DNA of 64,000 nucleotides from Helichrysum umbraculigerum. Its lineage: Eukaryota > Streptophyta > Magnoliopsida > Asterales > Asteraceae. The notes under the pieces were generated by a model, which saw only the letters and a list, made by a program, of their open reading frames with translations, did not search any database and was not told the origin of the DNA. The stretch lies in contig CATIUR010000003.1 of the NCBI GenBank assembly GCA_949592205.1, positions 153,516,759 through 153,580,758 of the forward strand, given 5' to 3'. The translations under genes were made by a program, and so were the position numbers. This document shows, in pieces, positions 49,657 through 60,062 of the stretch. Position 1 is the stretch's first letter; the number at the start of each line of letters is the position of its first letter.

Positions 49657-50186
49657 TTCAAGGCTCGATATTATAACTTCGATCTCAAGTGAAATTTTAA
49701 TACAGCTTAAACCAAAAGGCCGAAACCGATATGATTACATTACTTTACTCTATTAAACTGATTATAACCTTACTTGATTTTTAATTTATATAAAGGATCT
49801 TTGGTCTAACATTGTAAAACGGAAGGATGTTTAAAAGCAAAACAAGGGTTTGACTAACTAGTACCTTAAGGGCACATGTTAACTTTCATTTAATACATTA
49901 AAAGTTTCCATAATTATTCAAAAATGCATTTAATTAACTCCTAATTTCCTTTTATATATGTATATTAATTGCATTTAGTGTTTTTCATGGCAACTTTTAG
50001 TATGTTAAAAGAAGGTTTACCATCTGCCCTATGGCATTAGTTACTTTTCCCGCAAAAACAATTATCCGCGTGAGATTTCTCTCACCATTTCCATCCGTTA
50101 GAATTGCCATAGCGGGGATACACTCTCTTTTGTCTTTTTATTAAATTAAACAATAAAATAGACTAAATAGTCAACTCAATTAGTAT
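49657..50186. other. Intergenic, start of a third GH10-upstream duplicate
   Basis: From about 50095 (gccatagcggggata) the sequence is paralogous to 59455 onward. No gene seen. Confidence 0.5.
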
Positions 50187-50195
50187 TAATTAAAA

Positions 50196-51610
50196 GGGTA
50201 AATTACAGTGCGTGCCCCTGTGGTTTTTCATTTTATCATGGCGTGCCCCTCCCAACTTTTTATTACTCTGCCTACCCTCGTGGTTTGTTTTTTGTCCCAA
50301 GTTTGTCCTTCGCTCGTTAAATCTAACATATGCACCGTTATCTAATGCAAAATAATCAAACTACCCTTCTTCCCCTTACAGTCAACCCAGATGCTCTTCA
50401 TCTTTTTTGCAGCTACCCATATTCAAACAACCAAAATCTAATCCTTCATTATCTGAATCAAGTAACCAAAACTTATTTGGAAAAGTTAATTGAATCTAAC
50501 CTTATAAACAAATAATTTGTAGCTTATAAAACATAAATACACAAACAAAAATCACCTACGGGAATATCACCACCACCCAATTCCTTATTTTTAGTCAAGA
50601 ATCACCTACGGGAATATCACCACCACCATAAATTCTTTTCCTTCATCTTTTTATTCATCGATTCATTGATGATTTGAACTTAATTGCATCAACGAATTTG
50701 CATATTTGAAAACCTAAAAATGGCAATTTCCCTAAATGAATTAACATTATATACACCAAATCATTCGTGTATAGAAATCTACAACCTCTAATCGTTCAAT
50801 CGATATTGATCTAAACGAAACCCACTGGCCGACACCTTCTCTTTGTTAGTTTAAATAGGAGGCCGGAGTTTGAGTTTGAGTTAGGAGTGGTGGCATTTGC
50901 AGGAACGTGGTTCTAAATCGGAGTTGCAGGTGGTCGATTCACGACTATAACTTCGGTGAAAGTAGATCGAAATACGATCACAATAGGTTGTGTTTCTAAT
51001 ATGGGTTTAGATTCGGATCTGAAATCATTGTTGTATAAAGAAGGCCGACAAGCCGATGCCGTCGATCTGCAAAACCATCAGAAATCACTCGACCATAAGA
51101 GGTGGTGTGGGTTTTTTCACTTTAGGGTTTAGATCTCGTTCATGTTTGTTATAAATTTGATTGAATGTTGTGTATTCGGTTGCTGTGTTGGTTTCACATA
51201 AATATGTTTGTGAATCTTGGTTGAAGGATGTGTTTTGGGTTGATTTGTTCGATTCTTGTTTTATTATATGACAAAGATGGAAATTGAAAAGAAGAAAGTA
51301 TTTGCAGGTCTTGTTGTGAAATGATGTTGCTGTTTTATAATACTAGTTGGGTTGATTTGTTAATGTTTCTCTCATATATACTATACGGCTCAAAAAACTA
51401 GAGTGATGAAGATGACAGTGACGAATGGAGAAAAGAGAAGGGCATTTTAGTCATTTTATATAAGTTAACGGTGCGTTTGTTAGATTTAACGAGAGAGGGA
51501 CAAACTTGGGACAAAAAACAAACCACGAGGGTAGGCGGTGTAATAAAAAGTTGGGAGGGGCACGCCATGATAAAATGAAAAACCACAGGGGCACGCACTG
51601 TAATTTACCC
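50196..51610. mobile_element. Mutator-like element with ~145-bp terminal inverted repeats
   Basis: Ends gggtaaattacagtgcg and cgcactgtaatttaccc. The inverted repeats extend to about 50340 and from about 51466. Flanked by the 9-bp repeat taattaaaa (50187-50195, 51611-51619). The paralogous sites near 28920 and 59530 are uninterrupted. The ~1.1-kb interior has no transposase and no ORF with recognisable domains. It contains a near-direct repeat of aatcacctacgggaatatca (around 50549 and 50600). A captured host fragment (Pack-MULE) is possible. Confidence 0.88.
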
Positions 51611-51779
51611 TAATTAAAATTTCCGTTACATTACGGCGTAACACCCATTTTATTAAAAAAATATACGAGTATATTATTTGAAAGAATATTACATAGCTAG
51701 AGAATTCTATCTTTATTATTATTTCCAAAACTACTTCAAAGTATAGTGAAATTTAAACACCACATGCATCAATACTTTT

Positions 51780-52070
51780 CGGGGTTAATTGTTTTTGCGA
51801 ATGGATCTTGTACATGATATATGCTGTGTGTATTCAACTTAAGTTTGCTATTTTTAATGCATCAAACTTTTAAAAATTGTGTTTTAGTGTATTTTGGAGA
51901 CGTTTCGATGATATGTCAAACTCTCCAGACGCCACGTGGCACCTTAAACGAGCGACACATCATCAAAATACACTAAAACACATTTTTTAAAAGTTTGATG
52001 CATTAAAAATAGCAAACCTAAGCTGAGTACACACAATAGACATCGAGTACAAGTTAAATGCATTCCCAAA
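51780..52070. mobile_element. Fold-back MITE
   Basis: Inverted halves at 51841-51896 and 51964-52018 share tttgctatttttaatgcatc and its complement. The loop contains gccacgtggcacc and aacgagcgacaca words shared with the element at 1142-1465. Absent from the paralogous sites near 29150 and 59715. Exact ends and TSD not resolved. Confidence 0.6.
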
Positions 52071-52287
52071 CACACTTTTTGGTATAAACACGCTTCTAGG
52101 TACACATCAATTATATGCAATCAAATTTGTAATGTTTGGTATGGTAATATATATACAACTAGAGTAAGAACCAACTGTATTATCATGAGATGATATGAAT
52201 TTGAGACATTTTAAGCAAATACAATATATGTAATTACACTTCATCAAGATTCAAAACATATAAGGTATTAATTACATTATATAAATA

Positions 52288-53149
52288 GGGTACGGTTCAA
52301 ATGAGAATAGGAATTTGTGTGAGAATGAGGGAACCAATGATATCAAGCCATGTGTACAAAGAGAATGTTCCACATGTACAAAACCCATTTACCCCCAACA
52401 TCAATTATCTCACAAACGACAAATCGAAAAATTATGAAAATTGCACCATTAAATTCGTCGTTTTCTCCTCTTCGATTTGCCGTCCCTCAAGACATACTTT
52501 CGAAAAGTTTTTTTTTCATTTTTTTGGTGGGTTTCACATTTACTAACACATGTGTTAAAGTGTTGCGTTTAGGGTTTAGGGTTTGTGGTTTAGGGGTTAG
52601 GGTTTAGGGTTTAGGGTTTGAGGTTTGGGGTTTCGGGGAGAAACCCCAAACCTCAAACCCTAAACCCTAAACCCTAACCCCTAAACCACAAACCCTAAAC
52701 CCTAAACGCTTTACAAAACGCTAAACCCTAAATCTTTCTAAACCCTAAACCTTGAACCCCTTCTAAACCCTAAACCCTTATAAACCCTAAACCATAAACC
52801 CTACTAAACCCTAAACCTAACCCTAAACCCTAACATTAACCACAAATTAAATGTACAACTAATCACTAACACATGTGTTACTAATTTGTGAAACCCACCA
52901 AAAAATGAGAAAAAAAAAAGTTGTCAAAAGTATGCCTTGAGGGACGGCAAATCGAAGAGGAGAAAACGCTGAATTTTATGGTGCAATTTTCATGATTTTT
53001 CGACTTACCGTTTGTGAGATATTTAATTTTTAAAAATGTGGAGGAGAGAGAATAAAGTGTGGAGGAGAGAGAATAAAGTGACACATGGCAGAAATATGTT
53101 GGTTCCCTCATTCTCACTCAAAATTGGTGTACTCATTTGAACCTTACTC
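52288..53149. mobile_element. Inverted-repeat element with telomere-like core, copy 2 (full length)
   Basis: 862 bp with ends gggtacggttcaaatgag and ctcatttgaaccttactc, flanked by the 10-bp repeat tatataaata (52278-52287, 53150-53159). The core (52560-52850) consists of degenerate ggtttag and ccctaaa repeats facing each other. The target is the TATA box of the orphan GH10 promoter, now present on both sides. TSD size suggests a Mutator-like element. No transposase seen. Confidence 0.85.
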
Positions 53150-53376
53150 TATATAAATACCTACAACATATTTTCTAAGTACACATAATTCACTCACTCT
53201 TGTTCAACCAACTTGTGAGCATTTGTTATAGTTTCTTTGGCATCAGATCGACTTATATAACACGTAAGCACGCAATACACTTTTATTCTATTCAGTAACA
53301 TTTTTTTTTTGTTTACCATTTAATGTTTGTTAATCGTTTCGATTAATTAAGTGTTGTGTTTGTGTTTAAGGTTAAC

Positions 53377-53437
53377 ATGACGAAGACAACATGGTATTAT
53401 GTGGATTTGATTGTGTTCTACTTTTTCTTAATTTCAG
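53377..53437 (+). pseudogene. Orphan exon 1 of a third GH10 copy
   Basis: 61 bp encoding MTKTTWYYVDLIVFYFFLIS, the GH10 signal-peptide exon with its GT donor. The following 600 bp match GH10 intron 1, then homology ends near 54120, where sequence of the STIG1-flank type (gttacaggtaatgaaatcg) begins. No other exon follows, so this is a promoter plus first-exon remnant at a duplication junction. Confidence 0.85.
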
Positions 53438-53786
53438 GTAACAGTTATGTTTTCGTTGTATGCAACTATACATCCATAGATGATTGTAGTATAATTCCAA
53501 CATTATTGTTTTTCTTATATTCTTTTTACAAGAAATACATTAAATGTATTATAATTAATAAACCACATGTTGAATTTATTAATGCCATCAATCATGTGTT
53601 TAATTAAGTGATTAAATTCCGTGTTTGAGTATATATGTTTTTTTTGTTGGCACAAAATAAAATTACGTGACAACTCAAAAGATGAAATGGTGTAATTGAT
53701 CGATCGACAATTACCATCACGACAGTACATAGTTAAAAAAATTTATTGTAAGTGACGTCTTTATGTAGAAAATATGTACATCAACT

Positions 53787-53963
53787 CAGTGGCGGATTCA
53801 GGATTTTGAGTGACCCGTAGCAATGGTATCTCAATTTTTCTGAACTCGTAGCACAAACAAAAAATGCAACTAAAAATGCTATTTTTCAATAGAAATTATA
53901 TTGCGTATTGAGAATGGACCCGTAGCAACAGTTACCCCTACCTTCTACATGGCTCCGCCCCTA
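53787..53963. mobile_element. Short hAT MITE in GH10 intron remnant
   Basis: 177 bp with ends cagtggcgga and ctccgccccta, flanked by catcaact (53779-53786 and 53964-53971). The corresponding GH10 intron 1 positions near 29900 and 60945 have a single catcaact. Confidence 0.85.
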
Positions 53964-54182
53964 CATCAACTTAATGGTACTTATATACTTCGATAAGAAT
54001 ATAAGATATTGAGTTACATTAATAACGAATGATTAAGCAAAATAAAAGTAGGAAGAAGATAAAATGTGTAAGAAATCATATTTTATTTATTTGGTAGCTA
54101 TACAAGCTAAGCATATATAATAAAAGTTACAGGTAATGAAATCGTGGGATATAGTCATGTATTTTAGTTTTTACGTGTACGT

Positions 54183-54760
54183 AGTGGCGAATCTAGAACT
54201 CGGACTAAGGTGGATCGACAAGAATTTGAGTATGTTGAGAGCAACAAATAAAAGGTTACACGAGCGGGTCGAATTGGGTCGGGTCATTTGGATCAATAAA
54301 TACAATTAAGCATGAATTCCTGAGATTTTTTGATAACCAACAATAATATGCTATTTATTATTTAAAATAAAATTCACCAAATGAAGGTAGAAATGTTTAA
54401 CCCTTCCATGGATGATTTATAAGGTGAGAGTGTTTCCTACATTTAAACGCACCCTTAATTTTTTACCATAATTCACAAAACATGGAAAAGGAGACACCAA
54501 CATGGAGCAAAGGTTTAGAAAGAAGGAAATTACGTATATTTCAAAATTAATAATTTAGAGTTATTTTATAAAGTCAAGTATGTGAACTTACATTTAGAAA
54601 GAGATTTTAGTTCAAGAAAGGTATGAGATTTCATTTTAAGGTGGGTTCAAACTAATTTCTAAGGTGGGTCTACTAGAAAAATACTACATGGACCTTACTA
54701 ATTTTTTTTTTTCAAGAGTGGTCATATGACCCACCTTGAATGGATGTAGCCTCGCCGGTA
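54183..54760. mobile_element. Probable hAT-like insertion
   Basis: Extra sequence relative to the paralogous site at 24925-24955. It starts gtagtggcgaatctag and ends gatgtagcctcgccggta, resembling CAGTGGCGGA-type ends. A clean duplication is not evident. No gene seen. Confidence 0.5.
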
Positions 54761-55009
54761 GACATCAACAATCTTATATTACGTAAAGTAAGTTCGTTTT
54801 GATATCTCCAGATGACCAATTAAATTATAGGGGTGATAGTTAATCATTCGATCGGGTTCGTTCATATCTACTCGATCCAATCCATATTTGATAATTATGG
54901 AACAACTAAATGAATATTAGTTGAGATACATATGCCAATATATATATCATCCACATACGACTCGTCTTACCACCGGAATTGACTTTTAAGTATATATATA
55001 AATATAATA
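54761..55009. other. Duplicated flank of STIG1 copy 5
   Basis: Paralogous to 24950-25260. No gene seen. Confidence 0.5.
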
Positions 55010-55495
55010 GAGAAGAGTTCAATTGAGACCATTTACTTTGTGTGAGAATGGGGAACCAACCACAATATGTCATGTGTCACTTTTTTCTCTCTCATCCACG
55101 TTTTTAAAAATTAAATATCTCACAAACGACAAGTCGAAAAATCATGAAAATTGCACCATATTTTTCAGCGTTTTATCCTCTTCGATTTGCCGTCCATCAA
55201 GGCATACTTCCGACGAACTTTTTTTTTCTTCATTTTTTTAGTGGGTTTTACATATTAGTAACACATGTGTTAGTGATTGATTATACATTTGATTTAGGGT
55301 TTAGGGTTAGGGTTTAGAGTTAGGGTTTAGCAGGGTTTAGGGTTAGGGTTTAGTGTTAGGGTTTAGCAGGGTTTAGGGTTTAGTATGATTTAGGGTTTAG
55401 AGTTTTATAAAGCGTTTAGGGTTTAGGGTTTGGGGTTTATGGGTTAGGGTTTAGGGTTGGGAGTTTGGGGTTTAGGGGTTAGTCTCATTTGAACC
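55010..55495. mobile_element. Inverted-repeat element with telomere-like core, copy 3
   Basis: Left end near agagttcaattgagacc and right end tctcatttgaaccttacc, related to the elements at 26983 and 52288. Its core (55292-55490) has only the ggtttag orientation, so the hairpin half is missing or lost. Absent from the paralogous stretch near 25240. Exact TSD unclear because both flanks are ta-rich. Confidence 0.65.
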
Positions 55496-55499
55496 TTAC

Positions 55500-56060
55500 C
55501 TATATATAATAATATAAAAATAATTAAAGAGCTAAAAGTAAAGTATTACTATGATTTAACTTCTTTGTAATGAAATTTTTATTGGTGGAATATCTTGTTG
55601 AAGTTGTTATGCACTAATGAAAACTTGGTTGACTTTATACTATGTTCTTACTCGTGGGTTTCATAAGAATTAAAATGAAATGATCAACACAATCAAATCA
55701 TGAGCATTGTTGTTGCAAGAAAATGTGTTTTGATTCCATTTCAAAGTTGACAATCTCTATTAACGGAAAAGTGTTTCTGTACTTACTTGCTTAACAAATA
55801 CTCATATGAAATATCCAAAATTCGGTTATATTATTCGTTTGTCAGCTTTAATTACGAGATAATAGCTGTAGTAATTTAACGAAAGCTCACTTTTTACAAT
55901 GTATGGTATGATATATTCATTACATGTACTGGAATATATGATTATACAGTGAGGATACTTGCATATTAACAGTTATCAATCAAGAGTATCGAAGAACTCT
56001 TAAAGAATGATCCGTCATAATAAACTGAATGCTAATGTCAATCAAGATGAAAAATAATAT
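55500..56060. other. 3' flank of STIG1 copy 5
   Basis: Paralogous to 25235-25745 with small indels. No independent gene seen. Confidence 0.55.
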
Positions 56061-56065
56061 GTCAA

Positions 56066-56503
56066 TTAGGCATAATTGCAGAGACCATAGATGCAATAAC
56101 CACCGGGCATGCACTTGTTGCCACAAGACCCACAATTCCTCTTGTCGTAAGCCAAGTTCAAACACTCCCCTCCGCAACACGAGCTCGTAAACTTGCACTT
56201 ATTCTTGCACGTTCCACAGTTGTGCTTGTCCTCGCTCAAGTCCATACATTTGTTGTTACAACATGTGGAGTTTTTTCCTTCTAAAATGAAGCAAGTCTCG
56301 TCATCTTTTTTGCAATGTTCCGCTCCTTGTCTAGAGTTCTTGGTCTCAACTAGGAAACGATTTACCCTCTTTGAAAATGGTTTCACTGCGATGGATTCAT
56401 TCGACGTGTTTTCCTGATTGCCACAGATGGTTGTCAACGTGAGGGTAGTGATAACGGCTATGGTAATGAAGACCGAGAAGAGTAGTTTGATCATATTCGA
56501 CAT
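56066..56503 (-). CDS. STIG1-like cysteine-rich secreted protein, copy 5
   Basis: 145 residues, single exon, intact. Signal peptide [20 protein letters not shown], linker with [20 protein letters not shown], then the full Stig1 domain ([45 protein letters not shown]). It is the close duplicate of broken copy 4, and about 1 kb of upstream sequence is nearly identical. Compared with copy 4, one Ala is Thr in the GxCKNKC block. By family it is secreted to the apoplast of reproductive tissue. Confidence 0.92.
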   Translation of the reverse strand: MSNMIKLLFSVFITIAVITTLTLTTICGNQENTSNESIAVKPFSKRVNRFLVETKNSRQGAEHCKKDDETCFILEGKNSTCCNNKCMDLSEDKHNCGTCKNKCKFTSSCCGGECLNLAYDKRNCGSCGNKCMPGGYCIYGLCNYA

Positions 56504-56614
56504 TGTTGTAATGAATGAAGGATAATATGTAGAAAACGAGTAGAAGGTAAAATAATGGATTGAGTAATTAGATTGTTGAATGTTTGGATGAATGGAATGT
56601 TAGATTTTAGAAGT

Positions 56615-56791
56615 TATATATATAGGGTGGCCGGGTTGATGGGTTGACCCGGGATGATGGGTGAAAGACTGAAAGGTGAGTGTATCGTATCATGGTCTTA
56701 ATTATTACGGACTCTTTCATCAAATTGAAGTTTGCTTGAATACGATGAACGTGATGTGTGTTGATTACGGCGCACTCTAGTCGTACGCGGT
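56615..56791 (-). promoter_or_regulatory. STIG1 copy 5 promoter (TATA box and CGCG box)
   Basis: tatatatata at 56615-56624, 112 bp before the ATG; tacgcggt at 56784-56791, 281 bp before it. Same spacing as copy 4. Confidence 0.5.
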
Positions 56792-56799
56792 GGTAAAAA

Positions 56800-57417
56800 G
56801 GAACACATAAAAATATTATTGTCCATTTAAAAAAAAAAAAAAAAAACTCAACTTACATGAATTGTATTTGATATACTTAGAATTGAATTTTAATTGTTAA
56901 GGTAATGGTAATGTTTAGTATGCTTATTCTGAAAGAGAACATGGTAAGAAAAATGAAGATATTTTTTTTATTGTGTACGACCATGTTCTCAATCACCCAA
57001 GTAAAAAAGCTAAAAACAAGTTTAGTTAAAAATATAATTTTATTTTTATTTTTTAGAGTTTTGTGTATCTTAAAAACTAAAAAAAATTCATAAAATACGT
57101 CAAAATATATAAATGATATAGTTTTTATTTTTCACAATAATAAATGTAGAAAACCATAAATAGTAGATTTCATTTTATCAGAAAAATTTTCAGGAAATTC
57201 TAAAGTGAAACATATTTTCTAATCTTTTAGTTGTACAGAATAAAAGTTTTTCATAAATAAATAAACGCACATTTAAATTTCGCAAATGTTTCTTAAGTTC
57301 GTTTAAGTTTGAAAGGAGAGAATTACTCAAATGTGGGCCTCGAGAAGGTCCAAAAGGAATGGACATGAAATAGTTGAACTCGCTGAGTTGGAAGCTCTTT
57401 TTGGTCCGCTGGAGTCA
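56800..57417. other. Duplicated intergenic region
   Basis: Paralogous to 26800-26985 plus 27765-28150, without the telomere-like element. It supplies the empty site for that element. No gene seen. Confidence 0.6.
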
Positions 57418-57425
57418 GGGTGAAC

Positions 57426-58480
57426 CACGGCCGGTCCTGAGCCTTTTGGTGCCCCGGGCGAGGCGACAAAAAAAATGCCCCTACTATATTTTAAATCAAA
57501 CTTCGCACTATATTTTAGCGGTTATCGGGTTTTCTTAGATAAATAAATAATGCCTCTACTAAACTTGAGAAGATAAACTCAAAATTACACGTTCAATATA
57601 AACCATTGAAAAATGATTTCTTGCGTTTCTTAATACTTAAAAAAATCAATGATGTTGTCATATTCAACTTCAAGTCTTCAACATGGGTTCACCTAAATTA
57701 TGTATCTTTGCATACTCGATTTACAATCAATAGCATATTAATTATGTACTTTCTCTACTGTATATTGTATTATATTCTATGTTGTCTACACAAAAAGTAT
57801 TTAACTAATTACGTAACTTGCAAATAAAATACAGAACAAAAGGTTAAACATATTAATTTTCACAAAAGGCACATCATATATATTCATCTAGCATAATAAA
57901 AAGGTTAAACATATTAATTTTCACAAAAGGCACATCATATATATTCATCTAGCATAATAAAAGTTGAGATAGTTGGTTTTTGTAAAATTAGTAGCATATA
58001 AAATATGAAATATTTTCATAATCCATATCTACTAAATATGAAATATAGGGGTATATAGTCTTTTTACAATACATGGGTATTGTCTTATTATTGTTAGGGT
58101 GTTAAACTGTAACTCTATATAACCTGGGGGTTAAACCGAATATATACAAATAATAAAAAGGGAAATTATATGAAATTATTGTTAAAAGGAACAAGTGGGC
58201 CCGTAGTCATCTTCTTCCTCCCCACACATTCACACACCTGCAACTAAATCTCTCCAACCCACAAACTCAACCTTAAATAAACCAATCTTACTATCTAAAA
58301 CGTACTTTATTCATCTAAAAATATCATATAACTTGATTAAGCTGTTAAAAAATCAGTTTATATATACTATCAATTTCAGATGTACATATACCCAATTCCG
58401 GCCGTGAAATACTTGATGCCCCTTATACGGTTGATGCCCTGGGCTGTCGCCCATACAGCCCAGCCCTAGGGCCGGCCCTG
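57426..58480. mobile_element. hAT-like element with ggccgg ends
   Basis: 1055 bp with ends cacggccggtcctgag and ctagggccggccctg, flanked by gggtgaac (57418-57425) and aggtgaac (58481-58488), an 8-bp repeat with one mismatch. The paralogous site near 28150 lacks it. It contains a 61-bp tandem duplication (about 57840-57961). No transposase domain is recognisable. Confidence 0.75.
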
Positions 58481-58489
58481 AGGTGAACA

Positions 58490-58815
58490 AACCGGGTTTT
58501 TTCCCCAACCCGACCCGACCCATTACCCGAACCGGGTTTTGGTCAACAAAATGAAAACCGGTTCGTTGACCTACCCGACCCGACCCGAACCGGGTTTTTT
58601 GACCCATTTCAACCGGGTTTTTACCGGGTTTTACTGGGTTTTCCAACCCGACCCGACCCCTACCCGGTCCCAACCCGATTTTGAAATCCGAAACCTCTAC
58701 CCGGTTCCCTACCCGCCGGGTAGTGAAAAAACCCGAACCGGGTTGGGTTATTCCCGGTTCTTACCGGGTCGGTTTTCCGGGTTTGGGCCGGGTCGGTTTT
58801 TAAAACCGGTTTATA
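58490..58815. repeat. aaccggg-rich repeat, paralogous to 28153-28535
   Basis: Dense aacccgacccg and ccgggttttt words with partly inverted outer ends (gtgaacaaaccggg and ccggtttatatgttcac). Probably a second, diverged copy of the same hAT-like element, duplicated with the locus. Confidence 0.55.
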
Positions 58816-59632
58816 TGTTCACGCCTACGCTGGAGCTAACCTCAACTCCTCAAGTGAGCCACGACGATTAATGAAGCCCACCAACCTTAACACTTAAGTC
58901 CATGAACTATCACACATTCACACCCACGTATAATGTTGAAAATTTAACGAGTAAAAAAAAATTAAGAGTAATGCTAAATAGGCCTACTTACGTAGACCTA
59001 AAAATAAACCTAACTTTCTGATTTGTTGCTCTTTTTCTCTCTCTTAATCTCATCCAATTAATTTTTCAAACCCACCAATCACATCTTTAGGTCTAAAATT
59101 AGTCCTCTAACTTTAGGCCTGACAATCATTTTCCAAAAATTAATTTAACAAACTTTGAAACAAGAAAGTAAAAAAGTCACTAAATACCAAAGTGATAACT
59201 AAGCTAAAGGTTGATCAAATTAATTTATATTCATATATTTATTTTAGAAAAAATGCATTTATAAGACTTACTTAAATTATTATATATGAAAGTGATTCGT
59301 AAACCATTAGCTATGTTATATGATATTGTAGAGTACAACATCATATATGTGTCCGTGTGAAGGTTAGTTGCATACGAAGAATTTTTACAGTTTACGGATT
59401 TCACCGTATATGTATCCGCGTGAAGGTTTTTTCTCCCGATTTCCATCCCATTAGAGTTGCTATAGTGGGGAATGGGGATGCTATCTCTTTTGTCTTTTTG
59501 TTATTCAATAATAGTTAACTCAATTAGTGTTAATTAATTTTTCCGTTACAATTTAACACCCATTTCATTAAAGAAATTAATTTGAAAGAATATTACAGAG
59601 CAAGAGGATTCTATTTATTATTATTATTATTA

Positions 59633-59670
<38 letters not shown>

Positions 59671-59860
59671 TCCAAAATTACTTCAAAGTATAGTGAAATT
59701 TAAACACATCCAGCAATACTTTCATCATTTACAACTAGAGTAAGAACCAACTGTATTATCTTAAAATGATAAGCATTTGACACATTTCAAGCAAATAAAA
59801 TAAGTAATAATTACACTTCATCAAAATATATAAGGTATATATATTACATTATATAAATAC
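58816..59860. other. Upstream region of GH10 copy 2
   Basis: Paralogous to 28530-29278, with an extra ~180 bp around 58975-59140. A tta microsatellite lies at 59617-59670. No gene seen. Confidence 0.55.
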
Positions 59861-60062
59861 CTACAATTTTCTACACATAATTCACTCACTCTTGTTCAAC
59901 CTTCTTCTCAACATTTGCTACGGTCTCTTTCGCATCAGATCGACTTATATAACACGTAAGCGCACAATACATTAATTTTTAATCTATTCAATAATTTTTT
60001 TTTTACCATTTAATGTTTTTTAATCGTTTCTATTTAGTGTTGTGTTTGTGTTTAAGGTTAAC

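Noticed and set aside
57606..57827. 73-codon frame inside the hAT-like element at 57426-58480
   Set aside because: No hAT transposase motif, AT-rich, no support from a paralog.
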